In this document: positions 8,157-15,026 of the stretch, piece after piece | Position numbering within the stretch: position 1 is the stretch's first letter | How the letters are laid out: the number at the start of each line of letters is the position of its first letter | Assembly: GCA_934454405.1 (NCBI GenBank) | Contig: CAKSFN010000012.1 | Span: forward strand, 17,945 to 81,944 | From: an uncultured Eubacteriales bacterium | GTDB taxonomy: Bacteria > Bacillota > Clostridia > Oscillospirales > UBA644 | Length of the DNA stretch: 64,000 bases | Direction: 5' to 3' | The notes under the pieces: generated by a model | Told to the model about the DNA's origin: nothing | The model's database searches: none | Seen by the model: the letters and a program-made list of their open reading frames with translations, nothing else | Position numbers and translations under genes: made by a program

Positions 8157-8591
8157 TTAATAACCTATCGTGTAAACTGCCTCATAGCGATCGCCGTTCG
8201 CGACGGGAAGCTCGTTCATACCCTCGTTCGTCATTTCGCCGTCCTTGACGATCTTCCACCACGCGTTGCCGTCGTCCCAATACGCGATCATACCGTCTAT
8301 CGAAGTATAGATACCGGACTCTTTTTCATCGGCTTTCAGTATTCCCTGCTCTATAAGCGCATCCGCAAGGAATTTTTCGGAAGTGGTTATTTCGTGCTCC
8401 ACGGTTTTTCCGTCCTTGTCCGTAACGGCAAAAACAAAGGTGACCTTTTCTTCCGCTTCGGTCGGCGCGGAGGTCGTCTGCGTCGGCGCGGAGGTCGCAG
8501 GCTTTTCGCCCTTATTTGCGCAGGCGCAGAAAACGCCGAGGCAAAGCGCGAGAACGATAATAAGTGACAACGGTTTTTTTACGGTTTTCAT
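8157..8591 (-). CDS. DUF4430 lipoprotein
   Basis: A 144-residue precursor. Residues 1-24 are a lipoprotein signal (LIIVLALCLGVFCACAN) with Cys 24 or a neighbouring Cys as the lipidated residue. A short Thr/Ala/Pro linker follows (SAPTQTTSAPTEAEE). Residues about 50-142 fit DUF4430: KTVEHEITTSEKFLADALIE, SIDGMIAYWDDGNAWW and NGDRYEAVYTIGY. This domain resembles the small beta domain of cobalamin-binding intrinsic factor and transcobalamin, and is common in Gram-positive surface proteins, sometimes near cobalamin uptake genes. None are visible here, so the ligand is unknown. Confidence 0.8.
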   Translation of the reverse strand: MKTVKKPLSLIIVLALCLGVFCACANKGEKPATSAPTQTTSAPTEAEEKVTFVFAVTDKDGKTVEHEITTSEKFLADALIEQGILKADEKESGIYTSIDGMIAYWDDGNAWWKIVKDGEMTNEGMNELPVANGDRYEAVYTIGY

Positions 8592-8644
8592 AATACATTC
8601 CCTTTCGATGAATATTTTTCGCGTTTTACTGCTTTTTCAGCGAA

Positions 8645-8680
8645 AAAGAAACGCCCCGCGCATAAGCGGGGGCTCTTTCT
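8645..8680 (-). terminator. terminator of tRNA-Ser operon
   Basis: On the minus strand a GC-rich stem (GAAAGAGCCCCCGC with GCGGGGCGTTTC) is followed by a T-run, immediately after the 3' end of the second tRNA. Confidence 0.7.
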
Positions 8681-8684
8681 TTTT

Positions 8685-8774
8685 TGGCGGAGAAGAAGCG
8701 ATTTGAACGCTCGCGCCGCTTTCGCGACCTACTCCCTTAGCAGGGGAGCCCCTTCACCACTTGGGTACTTCTCC
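8685..8774 (-). tRNA. tRNA-Ser (anticodon GCT)
   Basis: The minus strand reads GGAGAAGTACCCAAGTGG, anticodon arm CCTGCTAAGG with anticodon GCT, a long variable arm (GTCGCGAAAGCGGC region), T-arm GCGTTCAAATCGC, and acceptor CTTCTCC-G-CCA with the CCA encoded. Its length of 90 nt and long variable arm fit a class II serine tRNA decoding AGC/AGU. Confidence 0.95.
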
Positions 8775-8779
8775 GTATT

Positions 8780-8866
8780 TGGCGGAGAGGAAGAGATTCG
8801 AACTCTTGGCTCTTTCGAGTCACCGGTTTTCAAGACCGGCTCCTTAAACCGCTCGGACACCTCTCC
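8780..8866 (-). tRNA. tRNA-Ser (anticodon TGA)
   Basis: The minus strand reads GGAGAGGTGTCCGAGCGG, anticodon loop CTTGAAA with anticodon TGA, a long variable arm, T-arm GAGTTCGAATCTC, and acceptor CCTCTCC-G-CCA. It is 87 nt, class II, decoding UCN codons. Only 5 bp separate it from the GCT tRNA, so both are made from one transcript. Confidence 0.95.
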
Positions 8867-8896
8867 GTATGTTCCGCTTTTCAAGTCAGCAGAAGT

Positions 8897-8925
8897 ATTT
8901 TACCACAAATAACCGCCGTTGTCAA
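8897..8925 (-). promoter_or_regulatory. promoter of the two tRNA-Ser genes
   Basis: On the minus strand TTGACA (8920-8925) and TAAAAT (8897-8902) are separated by 17 bp, 31 bp upstream of the first mature tRNA. Confidence 0.75.
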
Positions 8926-8968
8926 TACCCAAATACGAAATTTATCGGACGAGATTTTGCAAAAAGAC

Positions 8969-8997
8969 TTGACACGGGGAAAAGAGTGTGGTATAAT
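8969..8997 (+). promoter_or_regulatory. consensus extended -10 promoter of candidate sRNA
   Basis: TTGACA (8969-8974), 17-bp spacer, TATAAT (8992-8997) with TGG before the -10 box. It is among the best promoters in the window, and no protein gene follows it on this strand. Confidence 0.8.
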
Positions 8998-9003
8998 GCC
9001 GAC

Positions 9004-9111
9004 ACAACAAAAAAGCAAACCCGATCCTCCCGAAAAACGCAGAAACGAACGGTCGTTTCCACGCGAAGGGACGATTGAAGACGCCGCCCTCTCTGCGGCG
9101 TCGGTTTTTTT
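9004..9111 (+). ncRNA. candidate small RNA of about 108 nt
   Basis: Transcription from the promoter at 8969-8997 should begin near 9004. It meets a strong intrinsic terminator at 9080-9111: GACGCCGC, loop cctctct, GCGGCGTC, then a T-run. The body contains a 6-bp hairpin (AAACGA-acgg-TCGTTT) and a purine-rich single strand with CCUCCCG, which is complementary to Shine-Dalgarno cores. The next gene, sigF, lies on the opposite strand and ends at 9135. I recognise no known RNA family (not 6S, SRP RNA or tmRNA). The ends are inferred from promoter and terminator only. Confidence 0.6.
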
Positions 9112-9134
9112 GCCCGAAAAGCGGAAAAGAGCGG

Positions 9135-9836
9135 TCAGACATACTCTTTCAGCTTTTCGAGTATTTTTTTCTCCCTGCGCGAGACCTGCACCTGGCTCAT
9201 TCCGAGGATCTCGGCGGTCTGCTGCTGCGTTTTGGAGCAGAAATAGCGAAGAGTTATAAGCCGCCTGTCTTCCGCGCAAAGCTTTCCGATACCCTGCCGC
9301 AGGGCGATCTTCTCCAAATCAGAAGAAAAATCGCCGCCGCTCACCGTGTCCGCCAGCGTATTGTCGCCGTCGGACGAAAGGGCTTCGTCGAGAGAGGCGG
9401 GACGGGCGGCGGAATCGAGAGCCTCCACAACCTCTTCAAGCGTCAGCCCCGTTTTTTCGGCAAGCTCGCAAACCGTGGGGTCTCTGCCCCGCTCGTTTCG
9501 CAGTTTTTCCGTGCAGGCTCTTATTTTGATGAAGTTCGAACGAACGGCGCGGCTGACCTTTATTGCGCCATCGTCCCTCAAAAAACGCTTTATTTCGCCG
9601 GTGATAACGGGGACGGCGTAGGTTGAAAACGCAAAGCCTTTTGAAGCGTCAAAGTTCCTTATTGCCTTCAACAGCCCTATGCTCCCTATCTGAACAAGGT
9701 CCTCATACTCAACTCCCGAATACGGAAAGCGCGACGCTATGCTGTGAACCAACCCCATATTTTTCAGCAGAAGCTCTTCCTCCGACCCCGTTTCGGGATA
9801 TGTAGCCGTTTTTTCGTCGATCCGCATATCAGCCAC
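9135..9836 (-). CDS. sigF: RNA polymerase sporulation sigma factor SigF
   Basis: This 233-residue sigma-70 family protein has region 2 (LVHSIASRFPYSGVEYEDLV, then QIGSIGLLKAIRNFDASKGF, FSTYAVPVITGEIKRFLRDD), region 3 (VCELAEKTGLTLEEVVEALD) and region 4 (LITLRYFCSKTQQQTAEILG, MSQVQVSRREKKILEKLKEY). Sigma F is the first forespore-specific sigma factor in endospore formers. Its place as third gene of SpoIIAA-SpoIIAB-SigF, overlapping spoIIAB by 8 bp, fixes the identity. It is held inactive by SpoIIAB. Confidence 0.95.
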   Translation of the reverse strand: MADMRIDEKTATYPETGSEEELLLKNMGLVHSIASRFPYSGVEYEDLVQIGSIGLLKAIRNFDASKGFAFSTYAVPVITGEIKRFLRDDGAIKVSRAVRSNFIKIRACTEKLRNERGRDPTVCELAEKTGLTLEEVVEALDSAARPASLDEALSSDGDNTLADTVSGGDFSSDLEKIALRQGIGKLCAEDRRLITLRYFCSKTQQQTAEILGMSQVQVSRREKKILEKLKEYV

Positions 9837-10257
9837 GCCTGACTATCTTTCGTTCCATAACGATTTTCGTGCCCTTTCCGGGCTTGGACGCAACGCGGAG
9901 CCTGTCGGAAAAACTCTCCATAATCGTAAATCCCATACCCGCGCGTTCATCCGAACCCGTCGAAAAGCACGGTTCCATCGCCTTTCCGACATCTTCGATG
10001 CCGCAGCCGAAATCCCGAACGGTTATGCGGATGATATTGTCGTCAAACAGCTGCATTTTCATTTTTATGACGCCCAGCTCCGAGCCGTAGGCGTGCACGA
10101 TGCAGTTTGTGACGGCTTCCGAGACCGAGGTTTTTATCTCCGCAAGCTCCTCCACCGTCGGGTCGAGCTGGGACGCGAACGCCGCGGCGCTCATACGCGC
10201 GAATCTTTCGTTGACGGATCGGCTGACAAACGTCAGTTCCGCCGAGTTTATCATCAT
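9829..10257 (-). CDS. spoIIAB: anti-sigma F factor SpoIIAB
   Basis: A 142-residue GHKL-fold serine kinase and anti-sigma factor. The N box is seen in KTSVSEAVTNCIVHAYG, the G1 box in DFGCGIEDVGKAMEP, and the G2 region in GSDERAGMGFTIMESFSD. It binds and inactivates sigma F and phosphorylates SpoIIAA. It starts 2 bp after the spoIIAA stop and overlaps sigF, so the three are translationally coupled. Confidence 0.95.
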   Translation of the reverse strand: MMINSAELTFVSRSVNERFARMSAAAFASQLDPTVEELAEIKTSVSEAVTNCIVHAYGSELGVIKMKMQLFDDNIIRITVRDFGCGIEDVGKAMEPCFSTGSDERAGMGFTIMESFSDRLRVASKPGKGTKIVMERKIVRRG

Positions 10258-10259
10258 AA

Positions 10260-10568
10260 TTATCTGTCTCTCCTTATCGTAACGATTTTTTCAAGGTTTG
10301 CCATACGGAACACCGTTTCAACGGGGCGCGTCAGATTTGTCAGTTCAACTTCGCCGCCGACGGACTTCATCAGCTTCCGTCTGCCCGTCACAACGGCGAT
10401 GCCGCTGCTGTCGCAAAAGGTAACTCCCCCGAAATCAAGCACAAGCTTTTCGGGAAGATACGCGCGCACCGCGTCATCTATTTCTTCCCGCAGTTCGGCG
10501 GCGCGGTGGTGGTCTATCTCCCCTTTCAGATAAACGGAAAGAGTTCCGTTTTTGAATCCCGTTGTCAT
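10260..10568 (-). CDS. spoIIAA: anti-anti-sigma factor SpoIIAA
   Basis: A 102-residue STAS-domain protein. CDSSGIAVV carries the phosphorylatable serine, here Ser 55, matching Ser 58 of Bacillus SpoIIAA. Dephosphorylated by SpoIIE it captures SpoIIAB and frees sigma F in the forespore. It is the first gene of the spoIIA operon, with RBS AAAAGGAGG before the ATG at 10568. A TATAAT-like box lies upstream on the minus strand, but I did not find a clean sigma-H promoter. Confidence 0.95.
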   Translation of the reverse strand: MTTGFKNGTLSVYLKGEIDHHRAAELREEIDDAVRAYLPEKLVLDFGGVTFCDSSGIAVVTGRRKLMKSVGGEVELTNLTRPVETVFRMANLEKIVTIRRDR

Positions 10569-10662
10569 AAGTCAGCACCTCCTTTTTATATATTGTGTAC
10601 TTATTATAGCCCGACGCGACGAAAAAAAGCGTCGATTCGGGTCGCGGAAAGCAAAAAACATA

Positions 10663-10691
10663 TTGACAACGCGAAAAGGTTATGTTATAAT
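10663..10691 (+). promoter_or_regulatory. promoter of rrf2-type gene
   Basis: TTGACA (10663-10668) and TATAAT (10686-10691) are separated by 17 bp, 35 bp before the ATG. Confidence 0.8.
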
Positions 10692-10696
10692 AAAAG

Positions 10697-10713
10697 CATA
10701 CCAAATAAGTATG
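10697..10713 (+). promoter_or_regulatory. candidate Rrf2 operator (autoregulation)
   Basis: CATAC-N7-GTATG is an interrupted palindrome immediately after the -10 box and before the Rrf2 start. Rrf2 proteins often bind such sites (for example CymR and IscR type), so negative autoregulation is likely but inferred. Confidence 0.45.
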
Positions 10714-10726
10714 GAATGGTGTCGGT

Positions 10727-11152
10727 ATGAAACTCACAAAAGAACAGGATTATGCCATACGCATAGTTTACGAACTGTTAAAAACAAATTCCAAAATGAC
10801 TGTTGCGGAGGTCTCGGAAAAAACGGGCGTAACGCCGCTGTTCACGCAGAAGATAATGCGGAAGCTCAGCTCCGCGGAGCTTGTTTCTTCCGTCAAGGGA
10901 AATCAGGGCGGATACGTTGTCACCCGCCCGAGCAGGGACGTTTCGATCTACGACGTCTTTAAGGCGATAAACGGCGAGCTTTATATAAACGCCTGTCTCG
11001 ACCCCGAATCGGGGTGCTGTTCACGTCCGGGAATCGAGGGTGCGAAAGGCGGTTGCGTGATACGCCGCGCGATCGGGATATTGAACAGAGATCTTATCGC
11101 GTCGTTGAAAAAAATCACCTTCGAGTCGCTTTTGGAGGACGAATCAAAATGA
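10727..11152 (+). CDS. Rrf2 family transcriptional regulator, probable Fe-S type
   Basis: A 141-residue winged-helix protein. The N-terminal DNA-binding part includes LTKEQDYAIRIVYELLKTNS and VTPLFTQKIMRKLSSAELVS, with GNQGGYVVTRP as the wing. Residues about 89-110 hold Cys residues (NACLDPESGCCSRPG and GGCVIRR), comparable with the three Cys of the IscR/NsrR/RsrR cluster loop, so a [2Fe-2S] or [4Fe-4S] sensor is plausible. Its stop overlaps the start of the cohesin-dockerin gene (ATGA at 11149), which indicates translational coupling. There are no isc/suf or Cys-metabolism genes nearby. The regulated pathway is unknown. Confidence 0.88.
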   Translation: MKLTKEQDYAIRIVYELLKTNSKMTVAEVSEKTGVTPLFTQKIMRKLSSAELVSSVKGNQGGYVVTRPSRDVSIYDVFKAINGELYINACLDPESGCCSRPGIEGAKGGCVIRRAIGILNRDLIASLKKITFESLLEDESK

Positions 11153-11844
11153 AAAAACGCTTTCCCTCAAAAAGGGGCGTCGCCCTTTTGCTGACTTTTT
11201 TATTTATGTTCGCATTTTCTTTTGCGGCAAGCGCCGCGGACTGCGAGCTGAAGCTTTCCGATGCCGAGGGCTGCGCGGGAATAAGAACGAACCTCACGCT
11301 TTCGGTCGGGAACAACCCGGGCATATCGAACGGAATACTTTTTATCCGCTACGATCCCGAGCTGCTTTCCGTTGACGGGGAGGACATATCTTTGGGAGAG
11401 GTCGGCGCGAAGTTCGAGATAACCGAAAAGGTCTGCCGGCAGGGCGTTGTCACGCTCGGATTTGTCAACCGCGGAAATGTGACGGATGACGGAATTCTTT
11501 TTGTTTTGCCTTTCACGGTCGCGCTTAACGCATATCCGACGAAAACGAAAATAGATATAGAAGTAAAAGAGCTTGTCGGAGCGGACGGCAGACCGGTGGA
11601 AGTGAACAACCTCAGCGCGGAATTCGATATTTCCGAACCGCCGCCGTACACGCTCGGCGACGTCAACGGCGACGGAGAAGCAGATATCGCCGACGCGATG
11701 CTCGTTTTATATCACGCGGCGAAAAAAGAGCAGCTTTCAAACGTAAGCCTTCTTGCGGCGAACATTAACAAGGATAGAACCGTCGATATCGAGGACGCGA
11801 TGCGCCTGTTGTATTTTGTGGCGAATAAGAGCCCGACGTTATAG
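11149..11844 (+). CDS. secreted cohesin-dockerin protein
   Basis: The start at 11149 (GGAGGACGAATCAAA before ATG) overlaps the rrf2 stop. The 231-residue product begins with a signal peptide (residues 1-29, LLTFLFMFAFSFAASAA). Residues about 30-160 fit a cohesin: ELKLSDAEGCAGIRTNLTLS, NNPGISNGILFIRYDPELLS and DGILFVLPFTV follow the cohesin strand order. Residues 167-231 are a type I dockerin with repeats GDVNGDGEADIADAM and NINKDRTVDIEDAM; the second repeat has Arg where Gly is usual. A protein with both partners can act as a scaffold adaptor, linking a surface cohesin to another dockerin-bearing protein, or could self-associate. Confidence 0.85.
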   Translation: MKKRFPSKRGVALLLTFLFMFAFSFAASAADCELKLSDAEGCAGIRTNLTLSVGNNPGISNGILFIRYDPELLSVDGEDISLGEVGAKFEITEKVCRQGVVTLGFVNRGNVTDDGILFVLPFTVALNAYPTKTKIDIEVKELVGADGRPVEVNNLSAEFDISEPPPYTLGDVNGDGEADIADAMLVLYHAAKKEQLSNVSLLAANINKDRTVDIEDAMRLLYFVANKSPTL

Positions 11845-12195
11845 ACCTATTGCGTCAAACGGCGCGTAAAATGTGTAAAATCATTGAATTTTTCCCAAAA
11901 TCGACCCAAATATCCTGTTTTGACGGGGGAATATTCGAAAAATCCCGTGAATAAATAAAAATATCAGAAAAAAATGCTTGACAATTCAAATCAAATGATA
12001 TATAATGTAGGCGTATAAGAGGTTAGTGCGTTTTTCGTCGTTTTTGCAGGGAAGGAAAAGTGAAAACAGCGAAAAAAACGATAACCGATTATTTATAGAC
12101 AGCGCGTCTTCTGCGTGGCGGCTGTCGCTTTGGTAAGTACGCAGAAGACAAATATGCCGAAAGGCAGAATCTATCTTAAAGGAAGGTATACAAAC
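11845..12195 (+). promoter_or_regulatory. gene-free stretch: promoter and long structured leader of the cohesin-like gene
   Basis: A consensus promoter, TTGACA (11978-11983)-N17-TATAAT (12001-12006), predicts a leader of about 180 nt before the ATG at 12196. The leader holds a perfect 11-bp stem, GTCTTCTGCGT (12106-12116) with ACGCAGAAGAC (12139-12149), enclosing a 22-nt loop. The RBS AAAGGAAGG lies downstream. I recognise no known riboswitch class; the leader may control stability or translation. Nothing is seen at 11845-11975. Confidence 0.6.
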
Positions 12196-13086
12196 ATGAA
12201 GAAGTTTTTGGCAATTTTCATGGTAGTAGCCGTTGTTATGGGCATGGCGTTTGTCGTTATGAGCTCGGCAGACGAAGCAGACTTTACCTATACGGTTAAC
12301 GTAGGCGCACCCGTAGACGGCAAAATCAACGTTTCCATTGATGTTAAGGCAAACAAAGGTCTTTCTTCAATCTCGATGGATGTAACTGTTGCGGACGGCG
12401 CAAGAATAGTCGCAAAAGCAACAGACAGAGAATACTACAGCGATGCATGCACTATCACAGAGATCATCAGCATGAGCCCCTTAAAAGTTAAAACAACTGA
12501 GGCATTCCAGCCTTATCTTGTTGCTATCAACGGGCAGAAAATCACTTTCACAGCGACTAACACTGATAATCCCGAAGATCTTATCGGCGGTTCCAACAAT
12601 GTTTTCCCCAACGAAATGAAGGGCATCATCTCTTTTGACGTTGAATATAACGGCGTAGTTGATGAGAATACTGTTAAAGTTACCCGTGTTCAGGGCACCA
12701 GCGGAACGACTCCGGCAAGCTGCACAGCAATCTACAATCTTCCTACAGTTCCGACCGATCCCACAGATCCGACCGATCCTACCGATCCTACTGATCCGAC
12801 CGATCCCACTGATCCGACTGATCCGACCGATCCTACTGATCCGACCGATCCGACTGATCCGACCGATCCTACCGATCCTACTGATCCGACCGATCCCACT
12901 GATCCGACCGATCCTACCGATCCTACTGATCCGACCGATCCGACCGATCCTACCGAGCCGACCACTCCGAAGGATCCCAACACTTCCGACAGCAACTCCG
13001 TTCTCGGCATGATCGCGTTCATCGCTCTTGCCATCGTATCGCTTGCTTGCGCGGCAGTTGTTATCATCAGAAGAAAGAGAGCATAA
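12196..13086 (+). CDS. surface-anchored cohesin-like protein with Pro-Thr-Asp repeat linker
   Basis: The start at 12196 (GGAAGGTATACAAAC before ATG) begins a signal peptide; an upstream in-frame ATG lacks an RBS. The 296-residue product has a beta-rich domain, residues about 30-180, whose layout (KINVSIDVKANKGLSSISMD, later KGIISFDVEYNG) resembles a divergent cohesin. Then come 22 PTD units and one PTE, a rigid acidic linker through which the domain would stand off the wall. The end is PNTSDSNS, a membrane segment (residues about 272-291) and RRKRA, a degenerate sortase-type signal lacking a clear LPxTG or PKTGD. It is likely the cell-wall or membrane anchor for dockerin proteins encoded around it; the cohesin call is by layout only. 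Confidence 0.7.
   Translation: MKKFLAIFMVVAVVMGMAFVVMSSADEADFTYTVNVGAPVDGKINVSIDVKANKGLSSISMDVTVADGARIVAKATDREYYSDACTITEIISMSPLKVKTTEAFQPYLVAINGQKITFTATNTDNPEDLIGGSNNVFPNEMKGIISFDVEYNGVVDENTVKVTRVQGTSGTTPASCTAIYNLPTVPTDPTDPTDPTDPTDPTDPTDPTDPTDPTDPTDPTDPTDPTDPTDPTDPTDPTDPTDPTDPTDPTDPTEPTTPKDPNTSDSNSVLGMIAFIALAIVSLACAAVVIIRRKRA
12751..12957 (+). repeat. 23-unit 9-bp coding repeat (Pro-Thr-Asp/Glu)
   Basis: Twenty-three in-frame units of CCN-ACN-GAY, the last being GAG, vary only at third positions (CCG/CCT/CCC, ACC/ACT/ACA). Such arrays readily change unit number by slippage or recombination. Confidence 0.95.
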
Positions 13087-13136
13087 GATAATCTCTTTTC
13101 AACAAAAAAACGAGCTGAATAATTAGCTCCGTAAGG

Positions 13137-13175
13137 GCTACGGTGAAGTTCTTTGAGAAGCGTCATCGTAGTCCT
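13137..13175 (+). promoter_or_regulatory. hairpin in leader of the CBM9-like/dockerin gene
   Basis: GGCTACGGTGA pairs with TCATCGTAGTCC, with one bulge and one mismatch, and an inner CTT/AAG pairing. It lies between the cohesin-like gene and the gene starting at 13305. No T-run follows, so it is more likely a leader or processing element than a terminator. Confidence 0.45.
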
Positions 13176-13304
13176 TTATTAAACAATATTTATTGCTCAA
13201 ATCGGATTTATCTGATTTCAAAGAGACGCAGAGCCTTCCCTGCTGCGTTTCCCCCAAAACAAAAACCCAACAACATCAAAAATGAATAACAGGAGGTATA
13301 ACCA

Positions 13305-14870
13305 ATGAAAAGATTTCTTGCGGGAATTTTAACGGCGGCTATGGCTGTGACGACTTTTGTCGGCTTTGCATTCTCTTCGGGAGCGGAAGGTACGGCTCCC
13401 GACGTTAAAGGCATTATTCCCAGAACGAGGGTTGACGCGACGTTAGACGCGAAAGCCGATGAAGATTTTTGGCAGGGCGCCTATGTTGAAACGCTCAACG
13501 AAAGCAACGCCGTGGTAAAGATTTCGGATATGGACAACGACCCCACGGAGGATCTTCCCTCGCTGACGCTTAAAATGGCGTATTACAGCGAATTTAAGGA
13601 CGGAACGTCCCCCGAAGCAATGGTTTACAGAAGAGATAAAAAGGGCGGAATTCTTGTTTATATGGAAGTTATAGACAAGCATAAGGCATTTGCTTTCGGC
13701 ACGACCGAATACAACTCGCTTAAAGATACATACACCTTTAACGGTGTTCACGTTGCAAACGCAACGGACTGCGTCCAGCTTGCATTCGACCCGGCAAACA
13801 GAGATTCCGAGACGTATATGGGCAATTGCTGCTGCATATTCTCCTTCGTTCCCTATTCGATAGGCGCTCCCGAAAAAGCGAGCTCCTCTCTCGGAGTGGG
13901 CACCATCGCGGGCGGCAGAGGCTGGTGGTGGCAGCATTGGAACGCGAATGTTTTCGGTTACGGCGATAATTCTACCGATCTGATGAAAGATTCCGTCAAG
14001 ATGGCGGCCGAGACCGACTATACATTTGCCGAGAATCATCCGCTGCCCGACAGAAACGATTTTGAAACGGACAAAGAATATATCGAAGCATATAAAGCGG
14101 CATATCAGTTCGCGTCGATCGAAGGCTACAGAATCGAAGCGAAAATCCATTGGAATCACTTCCTTGAGAACAACAGCACCATGCTTTTGAAGCCCGTTAT
14201 CGGAAATCGTTTCGGCATGGCGGCAGTTCTTGTTGACTATATGTTCGACGCTCCCTGGGATATAGATTTAACTCAGACGAGCAGTGTCGAGGCGGCTCAG
14301 AAGGTATACAGAGCATACATCAACTGCGGCAACGAAGACGACGCCGGATGGGAAAGCATGGACTGTCCCGCGCTTTTCAACACTTATGAGTTCGGCGACT
14401 ATATCATCGTGAAAGAAAAGCCGGAAGCACCCGCAGCTCCCGCGGTTGAGGAAAAGACAACCACTTCTGTCACTCTCGCTGCGCACGCGGGTTACGAATA
14501 CCGCATTGACGACGGCGAATGGCAGACGAGCAATGTATTCGAAGGTCTTACCCCCAACACTGAATACGTTTTCTACCAGAGAGTTGCCGAAACGGAGACC
14601 GGCTATGCAAGCGATGCGAGCGAAGGTCTTTCCGTTAAAACGAATGCGGAACAGGTTGAAATCGTATACGGCGACGCGAACGGCGACGGCAGGGTTGATA
14701 TTTCCGACGCGATGATTATTCTCTATCACGTTGCGGAGAAAGAAAGAATGACCGAATCGGCTCAGCTTATACGCTGCGACCTCAACAGCGACGGCACAAT
14801 TGATATCATTGACGCAATGAGAGTTTTGTACTTCGTTGCGAATAAGGTTCCCGAACTTGAGCTCGGCTGA
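13305..14870 (+). CDS. secreted CBM9-like protein with FN3-like module and dockerin
   Basis: Start ATG 13305 follows AGGAGGTATAACCA. The 521-residue product has a signal peptide (residues 1-28). Residues about 36-365 fit the CBM9/DOMON-like fold used for carbohydrate binding (DATLDAKADEDFWQGAYVET, NATDCVQLAFDPANRDS and IEAKIHWNHFLENN). Residues about 375-448 are a fibronectin-III-like module (VTLAAHAGYEYRIDDGEW, LTPNTEYVFYQRVAE). Residues 454-521 are a type I dockerin (GDANGDGRVDISDAM and DLNSDGTIDIIDAM). No catalytic motif is seen, so it probably brings substrate to, or decorates, a cohesin-bearing surface complex. A related CBM9-like protein without dockerin is encoded at 28902. Confidence 0.85.
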   Translation: MKRFLAGILTAAMAVTTFVGFAFSSGAEGTAPDVKGIIPRTRVDATLDAKADEDFWQGAYVETLNESNAVVKISDMDNDPTEDLPSLTLKMAYYSEFKDGTSPEAMVYRRDKKGGILVYMEVIDKHKAFAFGTTEYNSLKDTYTFNGVHVANATDCVQLAFDPANRDSETYMGNCCCIFSFVPYSIGAPEKASSSLGVGTIAGGRGWWWQHWNANVFGYGDNSTDLMKDSVKMAAETDYTFAENHPLPDRNDFETDKEYIEAYKAAYQFASIEGYRIEAKIHWNHFLENNSTMLLKPVIGNRFGMAAVLVDYMFDAPWDIDLTQTSSVEAAQKVYRAYINCGNEDDAGWESMDCPALFNTYEFGDYIIVKEKPEAPAAPAVEEKTTTSVTLAAHAGYEYRIDDGEWQTSNVFEGLTPNTEYVFYQRVAETETGYASDASEGLSVKTNAEQVEIVYGDANGDGRVDISDAMIILYHVAEKERMTESAQLIRCDLNSDGTIDIIDAMRVLYFVANKVPELELG

Positions 14871-14913
14871 CAGCTGATCCCCGTTTTGGTTCTTTGAAAA
14901 AACAGATAACAAA

Positions 14914-14941
14914 AAGACTCGGGCTTTTTTGCCCGAGTCTT
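14914..14941. terminator. bidirectional terminator
   Basis: AAGACTCGGGC and GCCCGAGTCTT form an 11-bp stem around TTTTTT, with A and T runs outside, between the convergent dockerin and gpmI genes. Confidence 0.9.
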
Positions 14942-14960
14942 TTTATGGTTTCGCGGATAA

Positions 14961-15021
14961 ATAATATCAGAGATATTTGATTTTGCGGATAATAACCGAG
15001 GATATTATATCAGAGATATTT
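14961..15021. repeat. short direct repeat pair
   Basis: ATAATATCAGAGATATTT at 14961 and ATTATATCAGAGATATTT at 15004 are 43 bp apart. Short GCGGATAA motifs also occur twice (about 14953 and 14985). It sits next to the 3' end of gpmI; function unknown. Confidence 0.5.
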
Positions 15022-15026
15022 CAAAA

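Noticed and set aside
8957..9259. 100-residue plus-strand frame over the candidate sRNA
   Set aside because: It runs through the promoter -10 region, the terminator and into antisense of sigF; no RBS.
10580..10700. Sigma-H promoter for spoIIAA
   Set aside because: A GAAT box is present but no AGGA-type -35 element lies at the correct distance, so I did not list it.
12751..12957. CRISPR-like or satellite array
   Set aside because: Units are 9 bp, in frame and without spacers; it is a coding repeat.
12732..13166. Minus-strand frame with Val-Gly-Ser repeats
   Set aside because: It is a shadow of the Pro-Thr-Asp/Glu repeat on the coding strand and has no signal or RBS.
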